A stretch of 64,000 bases of DNA, taken from positions 1-64,000 of the forward strand of contig SVGY01000011.1 in NCBI GenBank assembly GCA_015056145.1, in the 5' to 3' direction. Shown here in pieces: positions 1 to 7,756 of the stretch. A program made the translations under genes and the position numbers. Source of the DNA: Clostridiales bacterium. GTDB taxonomy: Bacteria > Bacillota > Clostridia > Christensenellales > Aristaeellaceae. The stretch's first letter is position 1; every line of letters starts with the position of its first letter. A model generated the notes under the pieces. That model ran no database searches, had not been told where the DNA came from, and saw nothing but the letters and a program-made list of their open reading frames with translations.

Positions 1-156
1 ACTTCTACAACCATGAACGCATTCAGTCAAAAACGGGAGTGGCTCCGCTCTCGCTTCGCCACTCCTCTTGATTCGCTTTCCCTACTCAGGGGTTTTTTGT
101 GCAGTCCGTATATTCTGGGGCGGTTCATTGGAAGGCGGGTCTTTTTGTATGGAAGA
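1..156. other. No gene recognised at left edge
   Basis: No convincing coding region. There is a 7-bp inverted repeat (GGAGTGG at about 36 and CCACTCC at about 60), and CCC-TACTCA-GGG followed by six T near 87-106, which could be a weak plus-strand terminator of a gene outside the window. Confidence 0.3.
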
Positions 157-180
157 AACAAAAAGGGGCGCAACGCCCCT
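157..180 (-). terminator. sigG terminator
   Basis: A perfect 7-bp stem (AGGGGCG/CGCCCCT, 3-base loop) is followed on the minus strand by a run of five T. The stem begins at the last base of the sigG stop codon, so termination is immediate. Confidence 0.8.
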
Positions 181-959
181 CAGAATCCCATATTTCTGCG
201 CATATGCACCAGCGCATTTTTTTCCAGACGGCTGACCTGTGCCTGGGAGATGCCGATCTCCCCTGCAACCTCCATTTGAGTGCGTCCCTGATAGAAGCGC
301 AGCTTGAGTATGTGGCGCTCCCGCTCGCCCAGCCTGTTCATGGCGTCCTGTACGCCGATTTCGTCCAGCCAGCCGCTGTCAGGCCGCTTGTTGTCGGTGA
401 TCTGGTCCATGATGCACAATGCATCGCCGCCATCGTTGAACACTGGCTCAAAGAGGCTTACAGGATCCTGGATGGCTTCCAGCGCAAAGACCACATCCTC
501 CCGGGGAAGGGCCAGGGCCTGCGCCAGCTCCGTCACGTTGGGTTCCCGGCCCAGCTGCTCTGACAGCTGATCCCGGGCCTTCAGGGCCTTGTAAGCGATA
601 TCCCGCAGGCTGCGGCTGACACGGATGGAATTATTGTCCCGCAAATAACGCCGGATTTCGCCGATGATCATTGGCACGGCGTAGGTGGAAAAGCGCACGT
701 TCAGCGTAACGTCAAAATTATCCAGCGCCTTGATCAGCCCGATGCAGCCCACCTGAAACAGGTCGTCCACGTTTTCGCCACGGTTGCCAAAACGCTGAAT
801 AATGCTCAAAACCAGCCGCAGATTGCCTCGGATAAACTCTTCCCGGGCGTTTACATCTCCTGCGTGCACCAGCGGGAACAGCTCCCGCATGCGCTCGTTG
901 GTAATGACGGGCAGCGTGGATGTGTCCACACCGCAGATCTCCACTTTGTTCAGTGCCAT
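180..959 (-). CDS. sigG: RNA polymerase sporulation sigma factor sigma-G
   Basis: Encodes a 259-aa sigma-70 family factor that directs late forespore transcription during sporulation. The N-terminus NKVEICGVDTS is diagnostic of sigma-G. Region 2 follows (RGNLRLVLSIIQRF, DDLFQVGCIGLIKALDNFD, about residues 40-95), then region 3 (IRVSRSLRDIAYKAL) and a region 4 helix-turn-helix (TQMEVAGEIGISQAQVSRLEK, split here only for description) near the C-terminus. The ATG at 959 is preferred over an upstream in-frame ATG at 1064. It has GGGAGGGG about 8 bases upstream and gives the family's usual length and N-terminus. A sigma-G type promoter precedes it, and a terminator follows directly, so it is monocistronic and probably autoregulated. 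Confidence 0.96.
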   Translation of the reverse strand: MALNKVEICGVDTSTLPVITNERMRELFPLVHAGDVNAREEFIRGNLRLVLSIIQRFGNRGENVDDLFQVGCIGLIKALDNFDVTLNVRFSTYAVPMIIGEIRRYLRDNNSIRVSRSLRDIAYKALKARDQLSEQLGREPNVTELAQALALPREDVVFALEAIQDPVSLFEPVFNDGGDALCIMDQITDNKRPDSGWLDEIGVQDAMNRLGERERHILKLRFYQGRTQMEVAGEIGISQAQVSRLEKNALVHMRRNMGF

Positions 960-993
960 AGAAAAATCCCCTCCCGTCCAATGCTTGTAAAAG

Positions 994-1023
994 AAGTATG
1001 GAACAAAGGGGATTTTTTCATGC
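994..1023 (-). promoter_or_regulatory. Sigma-G type promoter of sigG
   Basis: On the minus strand GCATG is followed by exactly 18 bases and CATACTT. The Bacillus sigma-G consensus is GHATR-N18-CATWHTA, so only the last base differs. It lies about 35 bases before the sigG start and fits autoregulation of sigG. Confidence 0.75.
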
Positions 1024-1099
1024 GGCGGACAGGGAATGCGACAATCAAAGCTATGATGCGACAAAACGGAGAATAGCCGCCAGGGTACTTGCCGCTTGC

Positions 1100-1124
1100 A
1101 TCATAACATAAGTTTTGTTATGAT
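1100..1124. promoter_or_regulatory. Perfect inverted repeat upstream of the diguanylate cyclase
   Basis: ATCATAACA and TGTTATGAT form a perfect 9-bp inverted repeat with a 7-base spacer in the sigG/GGDEF intergenic gap. No T-run follows, so an operator is more likely than a terminator. The cognate regulator is unknown. Confidence 0.4.
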
Positions 1125-1147
1125 AAATATATCTTCCATGTGGCCGG

Positions 1148-2371
1148 GTGGTGAAACCGATGATAATGATCAACGTGGCGCTGGATGCAATGGGCATGGC
1201 GGTGATCCTGACATTGCTGATGGGTGCACTGCTCAGCGGGCAGAAGCGTGAGCGCAAGGGCCGCTTCTTTGTGGCTTTGCTCATTCTGACTATGGTGCAG
1301 CAGCTAAGTGATATACTCAACTGGCTTTTTGAAGGAAAGCCGGAGCTTTCGTCTGCACTGTTCTGGGTCAATTTTTTGATTTTTATCTGCGGGCCCATCA
1401 CGGCGCTGGTGTTTTTCCACTACACACTTTCCCTGATTGCTGCAGAACCCAAACGATACCGCAAGGGCAGCCGGATTGCCATGGCGTTTTGTGTTTTGTG
1501 GATAGGGCTGAACGTGCTCAATGTTTTCAACAACATGTTTTATGGCGTGAATGCGGCAGGCAGCTATTACAGAGGCCCTGTATACATATTGGAACATGTG
1601 TATCATTTTGTTGTGATACTTGTAAGCACCGTGCTTGCACTGGGATGCAGAAAACTGCCGCCCCGGCAGAAGCTGGCCCTGCTTACCTATGCACTGCTGC
1701 CCTTTGCTGCTTTGCTGTTCCAGGTGTGGTTTTACGGCCTGTCTTCGCTTACCTACTGCGCACTGACGCTTTCCATGCAGCTGATCTACATCACTGTGCA
1801 TCTCAGCAACGTGGCCCAGCTGGAGCGACAGGGTGAGGAGCTTAGCCTGACCCGGCAGGCCTATCAGCAAACCCTGTACGATGCAGAAACCGACGACCTG
1901 ACTGGTTTGCTGAAACGGAAGGTTTTTGTGCAGAAAGTGGAAAAATATTTGGCGGGGCAGAGAGATAACAGCTGTGCCATGTGGATGATCGATATTGATC
2001 GCTTCAAATCCGTCAATGACGAGCTGGGCCATGCGGTGGGGGATGAGGTACTGGCGGCAGTGGCGCACAAGCTGGTTATGCTGTTGCCGGAGGATGCGCT
2101 GGTCGCCCGTTATGGTGGCGATGAGTTTTGTGCCTTTCTGCCGCAGGTAACGCTGGAGGAGCTGTATCACACGCTGCAAAGTGCACTGACGGCGCTATAT
2201 TTTCCATGCGGCAACGGAAGCCGGGAGGTAATGGTTTCTGTCAGTCTTGGCGCAGCCTATGCGCCTGCGGAAAAGAGCATTGCTTGCCCGGAACTTTTCC
2301 GGCAGGCAGATGAGGCATTGTACACCTCCAAAAAGAAAGGACGGAATCAGTATTCCCTCAAGGAACTGTAA
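1148..2371 (+). CDS. Membrane diguanylate cyclase (GGDEF)
   Basis: Predicted to make cyclic di-GMP from two GTP at the inner face of the membrane. The first ~220 residues hold about seven hydrophobic segments (roughly 14-30, 40-57, 70-90, 108-128, 150-165, 176-195, 202-220), a sensory module with no recognised ligand. A short coiled linker (225-245) leads to a GGDEF domain with DDLTGL (249-254), IDIDRFKSVND and an intact RYGGDEF (321-327). The inhibitory I-site RxxD before GGDEF is absent, so product feedback is unlikely. The start is either GTG 1148 or ATG 1160; GGGTGG lies better placed for 1160. Monocistronic, ending in a terminator. Confidence 0.9.
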   Translation: MVKPMIMINVALDAMGMAVILTLLMGALLSGQKRERKGRFFVALLILTMVQQLSDILNWLFEGKPELSSALFWVNFLIFICGPITALVFFHYTLSLIAAEPKRYRKGSRIAMAFCVLWIGLNVLNVFNNMFYGVNAAGSYYRGPVYILEHVYHFVVILVSTVLALGCRKLPPRQKLALLTYALLPFAALLFQVWFYGLSSLTYCALTLSMQLIYITVHLSNVAQLERQGEELSLTRQAYQQTLYDAETDDLTGLLKRKVFVQKVEKYLAGQRDNSCAMWMIDIDRFKSVNDELGHAVGDEVLAAVAHKLVMLLPEDALVARYGGDEFCAFLPQVTLEELYHTLQSALTALYFPCGNGSREVMVSVSLGAAYAPAEKSIACPELFRQADEALYTSKKKGRNQYSLKEL

Positions 2372-2408
2372 AACGGGTTCGAGAGGCAAATGTCCGCAAT
2401 AAGAAAAG

Positions 2409-2447
2409 ATGAGCATCCGGTGCAAAATGCTGGATGCTCATTTGTTT
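2409..2447 (+). terminator. Terminator after the diguanylate cyclase
   Basis: Perfect 10-bp stem ATGAGCATCC/GGATGCTCAT followed by TTGTTT on the plus strand. A-rich sequence before it gives a T-rich tract on the minus strand as well, so it may work both ways. Confidence 0.7.
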
Positions 2448-2526
2448 ATGTGGCTAAACAAATGCAATGCAGTGGTATTGTGCGAATAATAGCACATTCT
2501 TGAAGCGTTGGGCAAACGATCTTTTT

Positions 2527-2736
2527 TCAGTCAAAGTAAAAAATTTCTTCAAATTTTTTATCCAGCGCAATACAAATCACCAATGCCAGTTTTGCAGTGG
2601 GACTGTATTGTCCCGTTTCAATAGAGCTAATTGTATTTCTTGAAACACCAACTAATTTTGCTAACTCATCCTGCGATAGTTTCTGTTGTTTGCGAATTTC
2701 TTTTAGATGATTTTTTAAGACAAATTCTTCTTTCAT
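2527..2736 (-). CDS. XRE-family helix-turn-helix regulator
   Basis: A 69-aa protein that is essentially one Cro/C1-type helix-turn-helix: LKEIRKQQKLSQDELAKLVG then VSRNTISSIETGQYSPT. The YgzD/YozG-type small regulators have the same size and layout. The ATG at 2736 is chosen over one at 2751 because AGGTG lies 7 bases upstream. It follows the membrane protein gene with an 18-base gap, so the two are co-transcribed. It probably represses their shared promoter through the palindromes at 3117-3181. Confidence 0.88.
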   Translation of the reverse strand: MKEEFVLKNHLKEIRKQQKLSQDELAKLVGVSRNTISSIETGQYSPTAKLALVICIALDKKFEEIFYFD

Positions 2737-2754
2737 ATTAACACCTGCCAATGA

Positions 2755-3090
2755 TTAATAAAGGGTCGATGTTTCAATCAAGGTGCAGATATGTGTAACA
2801 GACAAGAGAATTGTCAATAACAGCCAAATAACGCCTGCAAAAATAACGCCCTTTTTCGATATCTTAATACCTCTGACGATATTCAGCACCGCATTATACA
2901 ATGTAATTATTGCAAAGAGTCCCCAATTGAGGGTTCCCTGAAAAGCAATCTGTGCGGCATAAAATACCAAACTCAATACAGCCATCGCAATTCCTGCAAT
3001 CAAAGAAGCATCTAATTCTGCGCTTTTGCTAACTAAATCCTTGTTCTTGTTTTCCTGCCGGCTCATTTCTAAAATGCTTTCTTTATTCAT
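2755..3090 (-). CDS. Small membrane protein, DUF6442-like
   Basis: 111 aa with a charged N-terminus (MNKESILEMSRQENKNKD) and three predicted membrane helices (about residues 30-48, 54-72, 82-102). The opening motif and pairing with a small XRE regulator resemble the DUF6442 family, whose function is unknown. GGAGG lies 7 bases before the ATG. First gene of a two-gene unit driven by a near-perfect sigma-A promoter covered by operator-like palindromes. Confidence 0.75.
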   Translation of the reverse strand: MNKESILEMSRQENKNKDLVSKSAELDASLIAGIAMAVLSLVFYAAQIAFQGTLNWGLFAIITLYNAVLNIVRGIKISKKGVIFAGVIWLLLTILLSVTHICTLIETSTLY

Positions 3091-3116
3091 TTTGTCTTCC
3101 TCCTATAATCAATTTC

Positions 3117-3181
3117 GACAAGTTTACTTGTCAAAAATGATTATAGCGCTGCCAAGTCAACTTGTCAATAACTTGCCAAGT
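3117..3181 (-). promoter_or_regulatory. Consensus promoter with three operator palindromes
   Basis: On the minus strand TTGACA (3163-3168), a 17-base spacer and TATAAT (3140-3145) match the sigma-A consensus perfectly. Three related palindromes overlap it: GACAAGTTTACTTGTC (3117-3132), AAGTCAACTT (3154-3163) and AACTTGCCAAGTT (3170-3181, centre imperfect). They share the half-site ACTTG. Binding there by the XRE protein encoded downstream would block polymerase. Confidence 0.75.
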
Positions 3182-3266
3182 TTTCTTTGCGTTTTTGCGG
3201 AGTGCAGATGTTTATGCCCGCCGCCTGCCTACATTATTGAGCATATTGCGATTATCCTTCACACAT

Positions 3267-3303
3267 AAAAAACAGCAAGCCGTAATCTGTTGGGCTTGCT
3301 GTT
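3267..3303 (-). terminator. Terminator of the ABC exporter operon
   Basis: Perfect 11-bp stem AACAGCAAGCC/GGCTTGCTGTT. On the minus strand it is followed by a T-run. It lies about 105 bases beyond the stop of the second exporter gene. Confidence 0.75.
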
Positions 3304-3408
3304 TTGGTTCAGTTCCGGTTTTTCAGTATAATTTTGTCACGGTTGGGATGAAATGTGAAAGGGAGATACTTCCTTTACATCATGCCTGCCGGACAAGTGG
3401 TTTTTGGG

Positions 3409-5322
3409 TTACTCCAGCTCAAATGCGCCGGTGTAGAGGCGGTAATAGGTGCCTTTCTGGGCGATGAGGTCTTCGTGGCTGCCACGCTCGATGATGCGGC
3501 CGTGCTCCAGCACCATGATGGCATCGGAATTGCGCACGGTGGAGAGGCGGTGAGCAATAACGAACACGGTACGGCCTTTCATCAGGGCATCCATGCCCTT
3601 TTGCACGATGCTCTCGGTGCGGGTGTCAATGGAGGAGGTAGCTTCGTCCAGGATCATTACCGGGGGATTTTCCACGGCGGCACGGGCGATGGAGATCAGC
3701 TGACGCTGGCCCTGGCTCAAGCCGCTTCCGTCGCCTTCCAGCAGGGTGTCGTAGCCCTTGGGCAGCATGCGGATGAAGCTGTCGGCGTTCACCAGCTTGG
3801 CGGCGGCGATGCAGTCTTCGTCGGTGGCGCTGAGGTTGCCGTAACGGATGTTTTCCATAACGGTGCCGGTAAACAGATTCACATCCTGCAGTACCATGCC
3901 CAGGGAGTGACGCAGGTCGTCCTTTTTGATCTTGTTGATGTTGATGCCGTCGTAGCGGATCTTTCCATCAGCAATATCGTAAAAACGGGTCAGCAGGTTG
4001 ATGATGGTGGTTTTGCCTGCGCCGGTAGAGCCTACAAAGGCGATTTTCTGGCCCGGCTTGGCAAAGAGGGTGATGCCATGGAGTACCATTTTTTCTTCGG
4101 TGTAGCCGAAATCCACATCGTCCATGACAATATCGCCCTTTACCTCGGTGTAGGTGAGGGTGCCGTCCTTGTGGGGATGCTTCCATGCCCACAGGCCGGT
4201 GCGCTCTTCGGTTTCCTCCAGTTCACCGTCGGCGTTGCGGCGGGCGTTGACCAGCGTAACATAGCCTTCGTCCACCTCCGGCTCCTCGTCCATCAGTTTG
4301 AAGATGCGCTCTGCACCCGCCATAGCCATAACGATGGAGGCCAGCTGCTGGGAAACCTGGCTCAGAGGCATAACAAAGCTGCGGCTCATGGTGGTCATGG
4401 CAACGATGATACCCAGCGTGAGGGGGGCGATGCCCGTAAGGCTCAGGTTGGGAACCTTCAAAAGAACCATTACAGCGCCCACCACGGCCAGAAGCACATA
4501 GAGTATGTGGCCCATGTTGTTCATAATGGGCATGAGGATGTTGGCAAAGCTGTTGGCGGCGGTGGCGTTTTCGCACAGCTCGGCGTTGCGCAGGTCAAAT
4601 TCCTCAATGGCCTCGTCTTCGTGGTTGAAAACCTTGACCACCTTCTGGCCGTTCATCATTTCTTCAATGTAGCCGTTCACGCCTGCCAGGGCCTTCTGCT
4701 GCTTTACGAAGAATTTGCCGCTGTTGCCGGAAAGCTTTCTGGCGATGAGCATCATGCAGAAGGCGAAACCTACTACCAGCATCGTCAGCCAAAGGCTCAG
4801 ACTGAGCATGGCCACAAACACGGAAATAATGGAAATCAGCGAGGAGAAGACAGAGGGCAGCGCCTGGGCAATGAGCTGACGCAAGGTGTCCGTATCGTTG
4901 GTGTAGTGGCTCATGACCTCGCCGTGGCTGTGGGTATCGAAGTAGCCAATAGGCAGCTTTTGCATCTTTTCAAACATTTCGTCGCGAACCTGCTTCAAAA
5001 CGCCCTGAGATACTTTTACCATCAGCCGGTTGTACAGATAGGCGGAAAGTACGCCTGTGAGGAAGATGCCCGCCACAATGAACATCATTCGGGCCAGAGG
5101 TGCGAAGTCGGGATGATCTGACAACAGCAGAGGGGTGATGAATTTGTCGATGAGGGTACGGATGAGCATGGAACCCACCACGCCCACCACGGCATTGATG
5201 AGGATAAACAGTACCACGAAAATCAGACGCAGCTTATATTTGCCGATGTAACCGAAAAGCCGGGAAATGGTTCCCTTCAGGTTTTCGGGCTTGGGACCGG
5301 CTTTGGGACCGCCTCGCATCAT
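3409..5322 (-). CDS. ABC exporter half-transporter, catalytically competent subunit
   Basis: 637-aa type I ABC exporter half with a six-helix membrane domain (about residues 30-330) and an ATPase domain (about 395-630). The ATPase motifs are complete: Walker A GSTGAGKTT, signature LSQGQRQ, Walker B VMILDEATSSID with the catalytic Glu, and switch His in IAHRLST. The region just before Walker A has an insertion of roughly 40 residues rich in E, K and W. The ATG at 5322 overlaps the stop of the upstream partner by 4 bases (ATGA), so the two are translationally coupled. They almost certainly form a heterodimer that exports drugs or lipids; substrate is not predictable. Confidence 0.93.
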   Translation of the reverse strand: MMRGGPKAGPKPENLKGTISRLFGYIGKYKLRLIFVVLFILINAVVGVVGSMLIRTLIDKFITPLLLSDHPDFAPLARMMFIVAGIFLTGVLSAYLYNRLMVKVSQGVLKQVRDEMFEKMQKLPIGYFDTHSHGEVMSHYTNDTDTLRQLIAQALPSVFSSLISIISVFVAMLSLSLWLTMLVVGFAFCMMLIARKLSGNSGKFFVKQQKALAGVNGYIEEMMNGQKVVKVFNHEDEAIEEFDLRNAELCENATAANSFANILMPIMNNMGHILYVLLAVVGAVMVLLKVPNLSLTGIAPLTLGIIVAMTTMSRSFVMPLSQVSQQLASIVMAMAGAERIFKLMDEEPEVDEGYVTLVNARRNADGELEETEERTGLWAWKHPHKDGTLTYTEVKGDIVMDDVDFGYTEEKMVLHGITLFAKPGQKIAFVGSTGAGKTTIINLLTRFYDIADGKIRYDGININKIKKDDLRHSLGMVLQDVNLFTGTVMENIRYGNLSATDEDCIAAAKLVNADSFIRMLPKGYDTLLEGDGSGLSQGQRQLISIARAAVENPPVMILDEATSSIDTRTESIVQKGMDALMKGRTVFVIAHRLSTVRNSDAIMVLEHGRIIERGSHEDLIAQKGTYYRLYTGAFELE

Positions 5323-7076
5323 TCGTCCTCACCGCCTTTCGTCTGGGATTCGTATACTTCCTGATAAATGATGCTGTTTTTCAGCAGCTCTTCATGGGTG
5401 CCCATGGCAGAGATGCGGCCTTCATCCATAACGATGATGCGGTCTGCATCCATTACCGAAGCAATGCGCTGGGCAATGATCAGCTTGGTGGTATCGGGGA
5501 TTTCCTCCCGGAAAGCCTTGCGGATAGCAGCGTCGGTGGCAGTGTCCACGGCGCTGGTGGAATCGTCCAGGATGAGGATCCGGGGTTTTTTCAGCAGTGC
5601 CCGGGCAATGCAAAGGCGTTGCTTCTGGCCGCCGGATACATTGGTGCCGCCCTGCTCGATGCGGCTGTCGTAGCCATCGGGGAAGGACATGATGAAATCG
5701 TGGGCCTGAGCCAGCTTTGCGGCATGCTCGATCTCTTCATCGGTAGCGTTTTCGTCGCCCCAGCGCAGGTTTTCCCGGATGGTGCCGGAGAAGAGCTCGT
5801 TCTTTTGCAAAACAAAGGAAACTGCGTCACGGAGGGTGGTCAGGTCGTACTTGCGAACGTCTTCTCCGCCTACCAGCACGGTGCCTTCACTGGCATCATA
5901 CAGGCGTGGAATCAGCTGCACGAAGGTGGATTTGGAGGAACCGGTACCGCCCAGGATGCCGATGGTCTCGCCGGAGCAAATGTCCACGTTGATGTTGTCA
6001 AGGGCAGGCTTTTCTGAATGGCTGTTGTAGCGGAAGGTAACGCCTTCAAAACGGATGGAACCGTCCTTTACCTCGGTAAGGGCGTTTTCGGGATTGGCGA
6101 TGTCGCTTTCCTCGTCCAACACCTCCACAATGCGCTCCATACTTGCCCGGGAGATGACCAGCATAACGAAAATCATGCTCAGCATCATCAGACTGGAAAG
6201 GATCTGCATGGTATAGGTGAACAGGCTGGTAAGTTCGCCGGTAGAAAGGCCCAGCGCCGCATTGTTGCCGCTGGCTACGACTGCCTTGGCGCCCAGCCAG
6301 CTGATAAGGAGCATGCAGCCGTACATGCAGGTCTGCATCAGAGGGCCGTTGAAAGCCAGCAGTTTTTCGGCTTTTACAAACAGATTGAAAATCCGCTGGG
6401 AAATGGAGGTGAACTTATCCACCTCGTGATCTTCACGGACAAAGGCCTTCACCACACGGATGCCATGAAGGTTTTCCTGCACCACGCCGTTGAGCTTGTC
6501 GTAGGTTTTGAAAACCCGCTCAAAAATGGGGTGAGCGTTGCTGGCGATCAGGTACAGGCCCAGCGCCAGAATGGGGATGAAAATAAGGAACACCAGGCTC
6601 AGCTTTCTATCCACAAAAAAAGCGGCCACCAGCGAAAACAGGAGCATAAAGGGGGAACGGAACGCCGTGCGGATAACCATTTGATAGGTATTCTGCACAT
6701 TGGTCACGTCGGTGGTCATGCGGGTTACGAGGCCGGCGGTAGAAAAACGGTCGATATTGGAAAAAGAAAAGTCCTGCACATGCACATACATATCCCGGCG
6801 CAGGTTCTTTGCAAAGCCTGCAGAAGCCTGGGCGGCATATTTGCCTGCCAGTGCGCCGAAGGCGAGCGACAAAAGGGAAGAAAACAGCAGTGCAAGGCCC
6901 ATTTTTACCGTGACGGACATGCCGGCACTGCCCTCTACGCTGATGCCCTTGTCAATCAGTTCGGCCATCAGCAGAGGAATGATGACCTCCATGACCACTT
7001 CCAGCGAAACGTACAGCGGCGCTTTGATGGATGCCGACTTGTACTCCCGCACGCTTTTCAGCAGTTTGCGAATCAT
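5319..7076 (-). CDS. ABC exporter half-transporter, degenerate-site subunit
   Basis: 585-aa type I ABC exporter half with a membrane domain (about 20-310) and an ATPase domain (about 345-575). Walker A is GGTGSSKST and the signature VSGGQKQR is intact. The Walker B end reads ILILDDSTSAVD, with Asp in place of the catalytic Glu, and the switch residue is Gln (IIAQRIAS) instead of His. This pattern is characteristic of the non-hydrolytic half of heterodimeric exporters such as TM287/288 or BmrCD. AGGAGGG precedes the ATG by about 9 bases. It is 30 bases downstream of the MarR gene in the same direction. Confidence 0.93.
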   Translation of the reverse strand: MIRKLLKSVREYKSASIKAPLYVSLEVVMEVIIPLLMAELIDKGISVEGSAGMSVTVKMGLALLFSSLLSLAFGALAGKYAAQASAGFAKNLRRDMYVHVQDFSFSNIDRFSTAGLVTRMTTDVTNVQNTYQMVIRTAFRSPFMLLFSLVAAFFVDRKLSLVFLIFIPILALGLYLIASNAHPIFERVFKTYDKLNGVVQENLHGIRVVKAFVREDHEVDKFTSISQRIFNLFVKAEKLLAFNGPLMQTCMYGCMLLISWLGAKAVVASGNNAALGLSTGELTSLFTYTMQILSSLMMLSMIFVMLVISRASMERIVEVLDEESDIANPENALTEVKDGSIRFEGVTFRYNSHSEKPALDNINVDICSGETIGILGGTGSSKSTFVQLIPRLYDASEGTVLVGGEDVRKYDLTTLRDAVSFVLQKNELFSGTIRENLRWGDENATDEEIEHAAKLAQAHDFIMSFPDGYDSRIEQGGTNVSGGQKQRLCIARALLKKPRILILDDSTSAVDTATDAAIRKAFREEIPDTTKLIIAQRIASVMDADRIIVMDEGRISAMGTHEELLKNSIIYQEVYESQTKGGEDE

Positions 7077-7106
7077 TGGTTAAGTCCCTCCTGAGTGTAA
7101 ATAATT

Positions 7107-7559
7107 TCAGTCCAGATTACGCTGCATCCTTTCCAGATAGGACATCAGCTGCTTTTGCTCCTCAGCGGTGAAGCCGGACAGGAGACGGTTTTCCATCTCG
7201 TCCGCATTCTGGCGCAGCCTGCGATGCAATTCCAGAGAGCGTTCGGTCAGTACCAGCTTTTTCAGCCGTGCGTCCTGCTTTACGGGCAGACGCTGTATCA
7301 ATCCTTTTTGCTCCATCAGCTGAAGAACCTTGGATGCGGTGGAACGGGTGGTGCCAAAGGCGGTTTCCAGATCCTTCTGAAAAACATCCTGTTGCTGGTG
7401 CTCGTAGAGGTAGCAGATAATTCGGGTATTGGTGATGGAAACGTCGGTCAGCAGGTGTTTCTGGCCGTTTGCCTCCATGCGGCGGTGGAAACGTTTGCTG
7501 AGCCGGTGTATCTCCCGTCCTGCCCTGAAATCCCGTTGGCGATCTTCGTCGGGGTTCAT
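7107..7559 (-). CDS. MarR-family transcriptional regulator
   Basis: 150-aa winged-helix regulator. The recognition region reads VFQKDLETAFGTTRSTASKVLQLMEQKGLI, split by the turn, and the wing holds PVKQDARLKKLVLT, both typical of MarR. It is the first gene of an operon with the two exporter halves, so it likely senses a toxic ligand and derepresses the exporter. AAAGGAG lies 8 bases before the ATG. Its promoter overlaps a perfect palindrome at 7597-7610, the probable operator. Confidence 0.92.
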   Translation of the reverse strand: MNPDEDRQRDFRAGREIHRLSKRFHRRMEANGQKHLLTDVSITNTRIICYLYEHQQQDVFQKDLETAFGTTRSTASKVLQLMEQKGLIQRLPVKQDARLKKLVLTERSLELHRRLRQNADEMENRLLSGFTAEEQKQLMSYLERMQRNLD

Positions 7560-7596
7560 GGATGCTTCTCCTTTCTGAAATGTTGGATGGTTGATT

Positions 7597-7639
7597 GTTT
7601 GACCTCAAACATTATAGGCGCAGGAGGGCCACAAGTCAA
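7597..7639 (-). promoter_or_regulatory. MarR-exporter promoter and operator
   Basis: Minus strand: TTGACT (7634-7639), 17-base spacer, TATAAT (7611-7616). The perfect palindrome GTTTGAGGTCAAAC (7597-7610) directly adjoins the -10 box, placed to block initiation. Confidence 0.75.
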
Positions 7640-7756
7640 TGATGGTTTTGTGAACATTCAAAGCAAATCTGGTTGTTTGGACAAAATGTCGGGCAGAGGC
7701 TGCCGGAAAAAGGTATACTGATAGTGTAATCTGCAGGTGGACCGGAGGGGAAAGAG

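Noticed and set aside
3355-5121. 588-codon plus-strand frame opposite the ABC exporter
   Set aside because: Shadow of a complete ABC exporter half; translation rich in Gly, His and Ala without domains.
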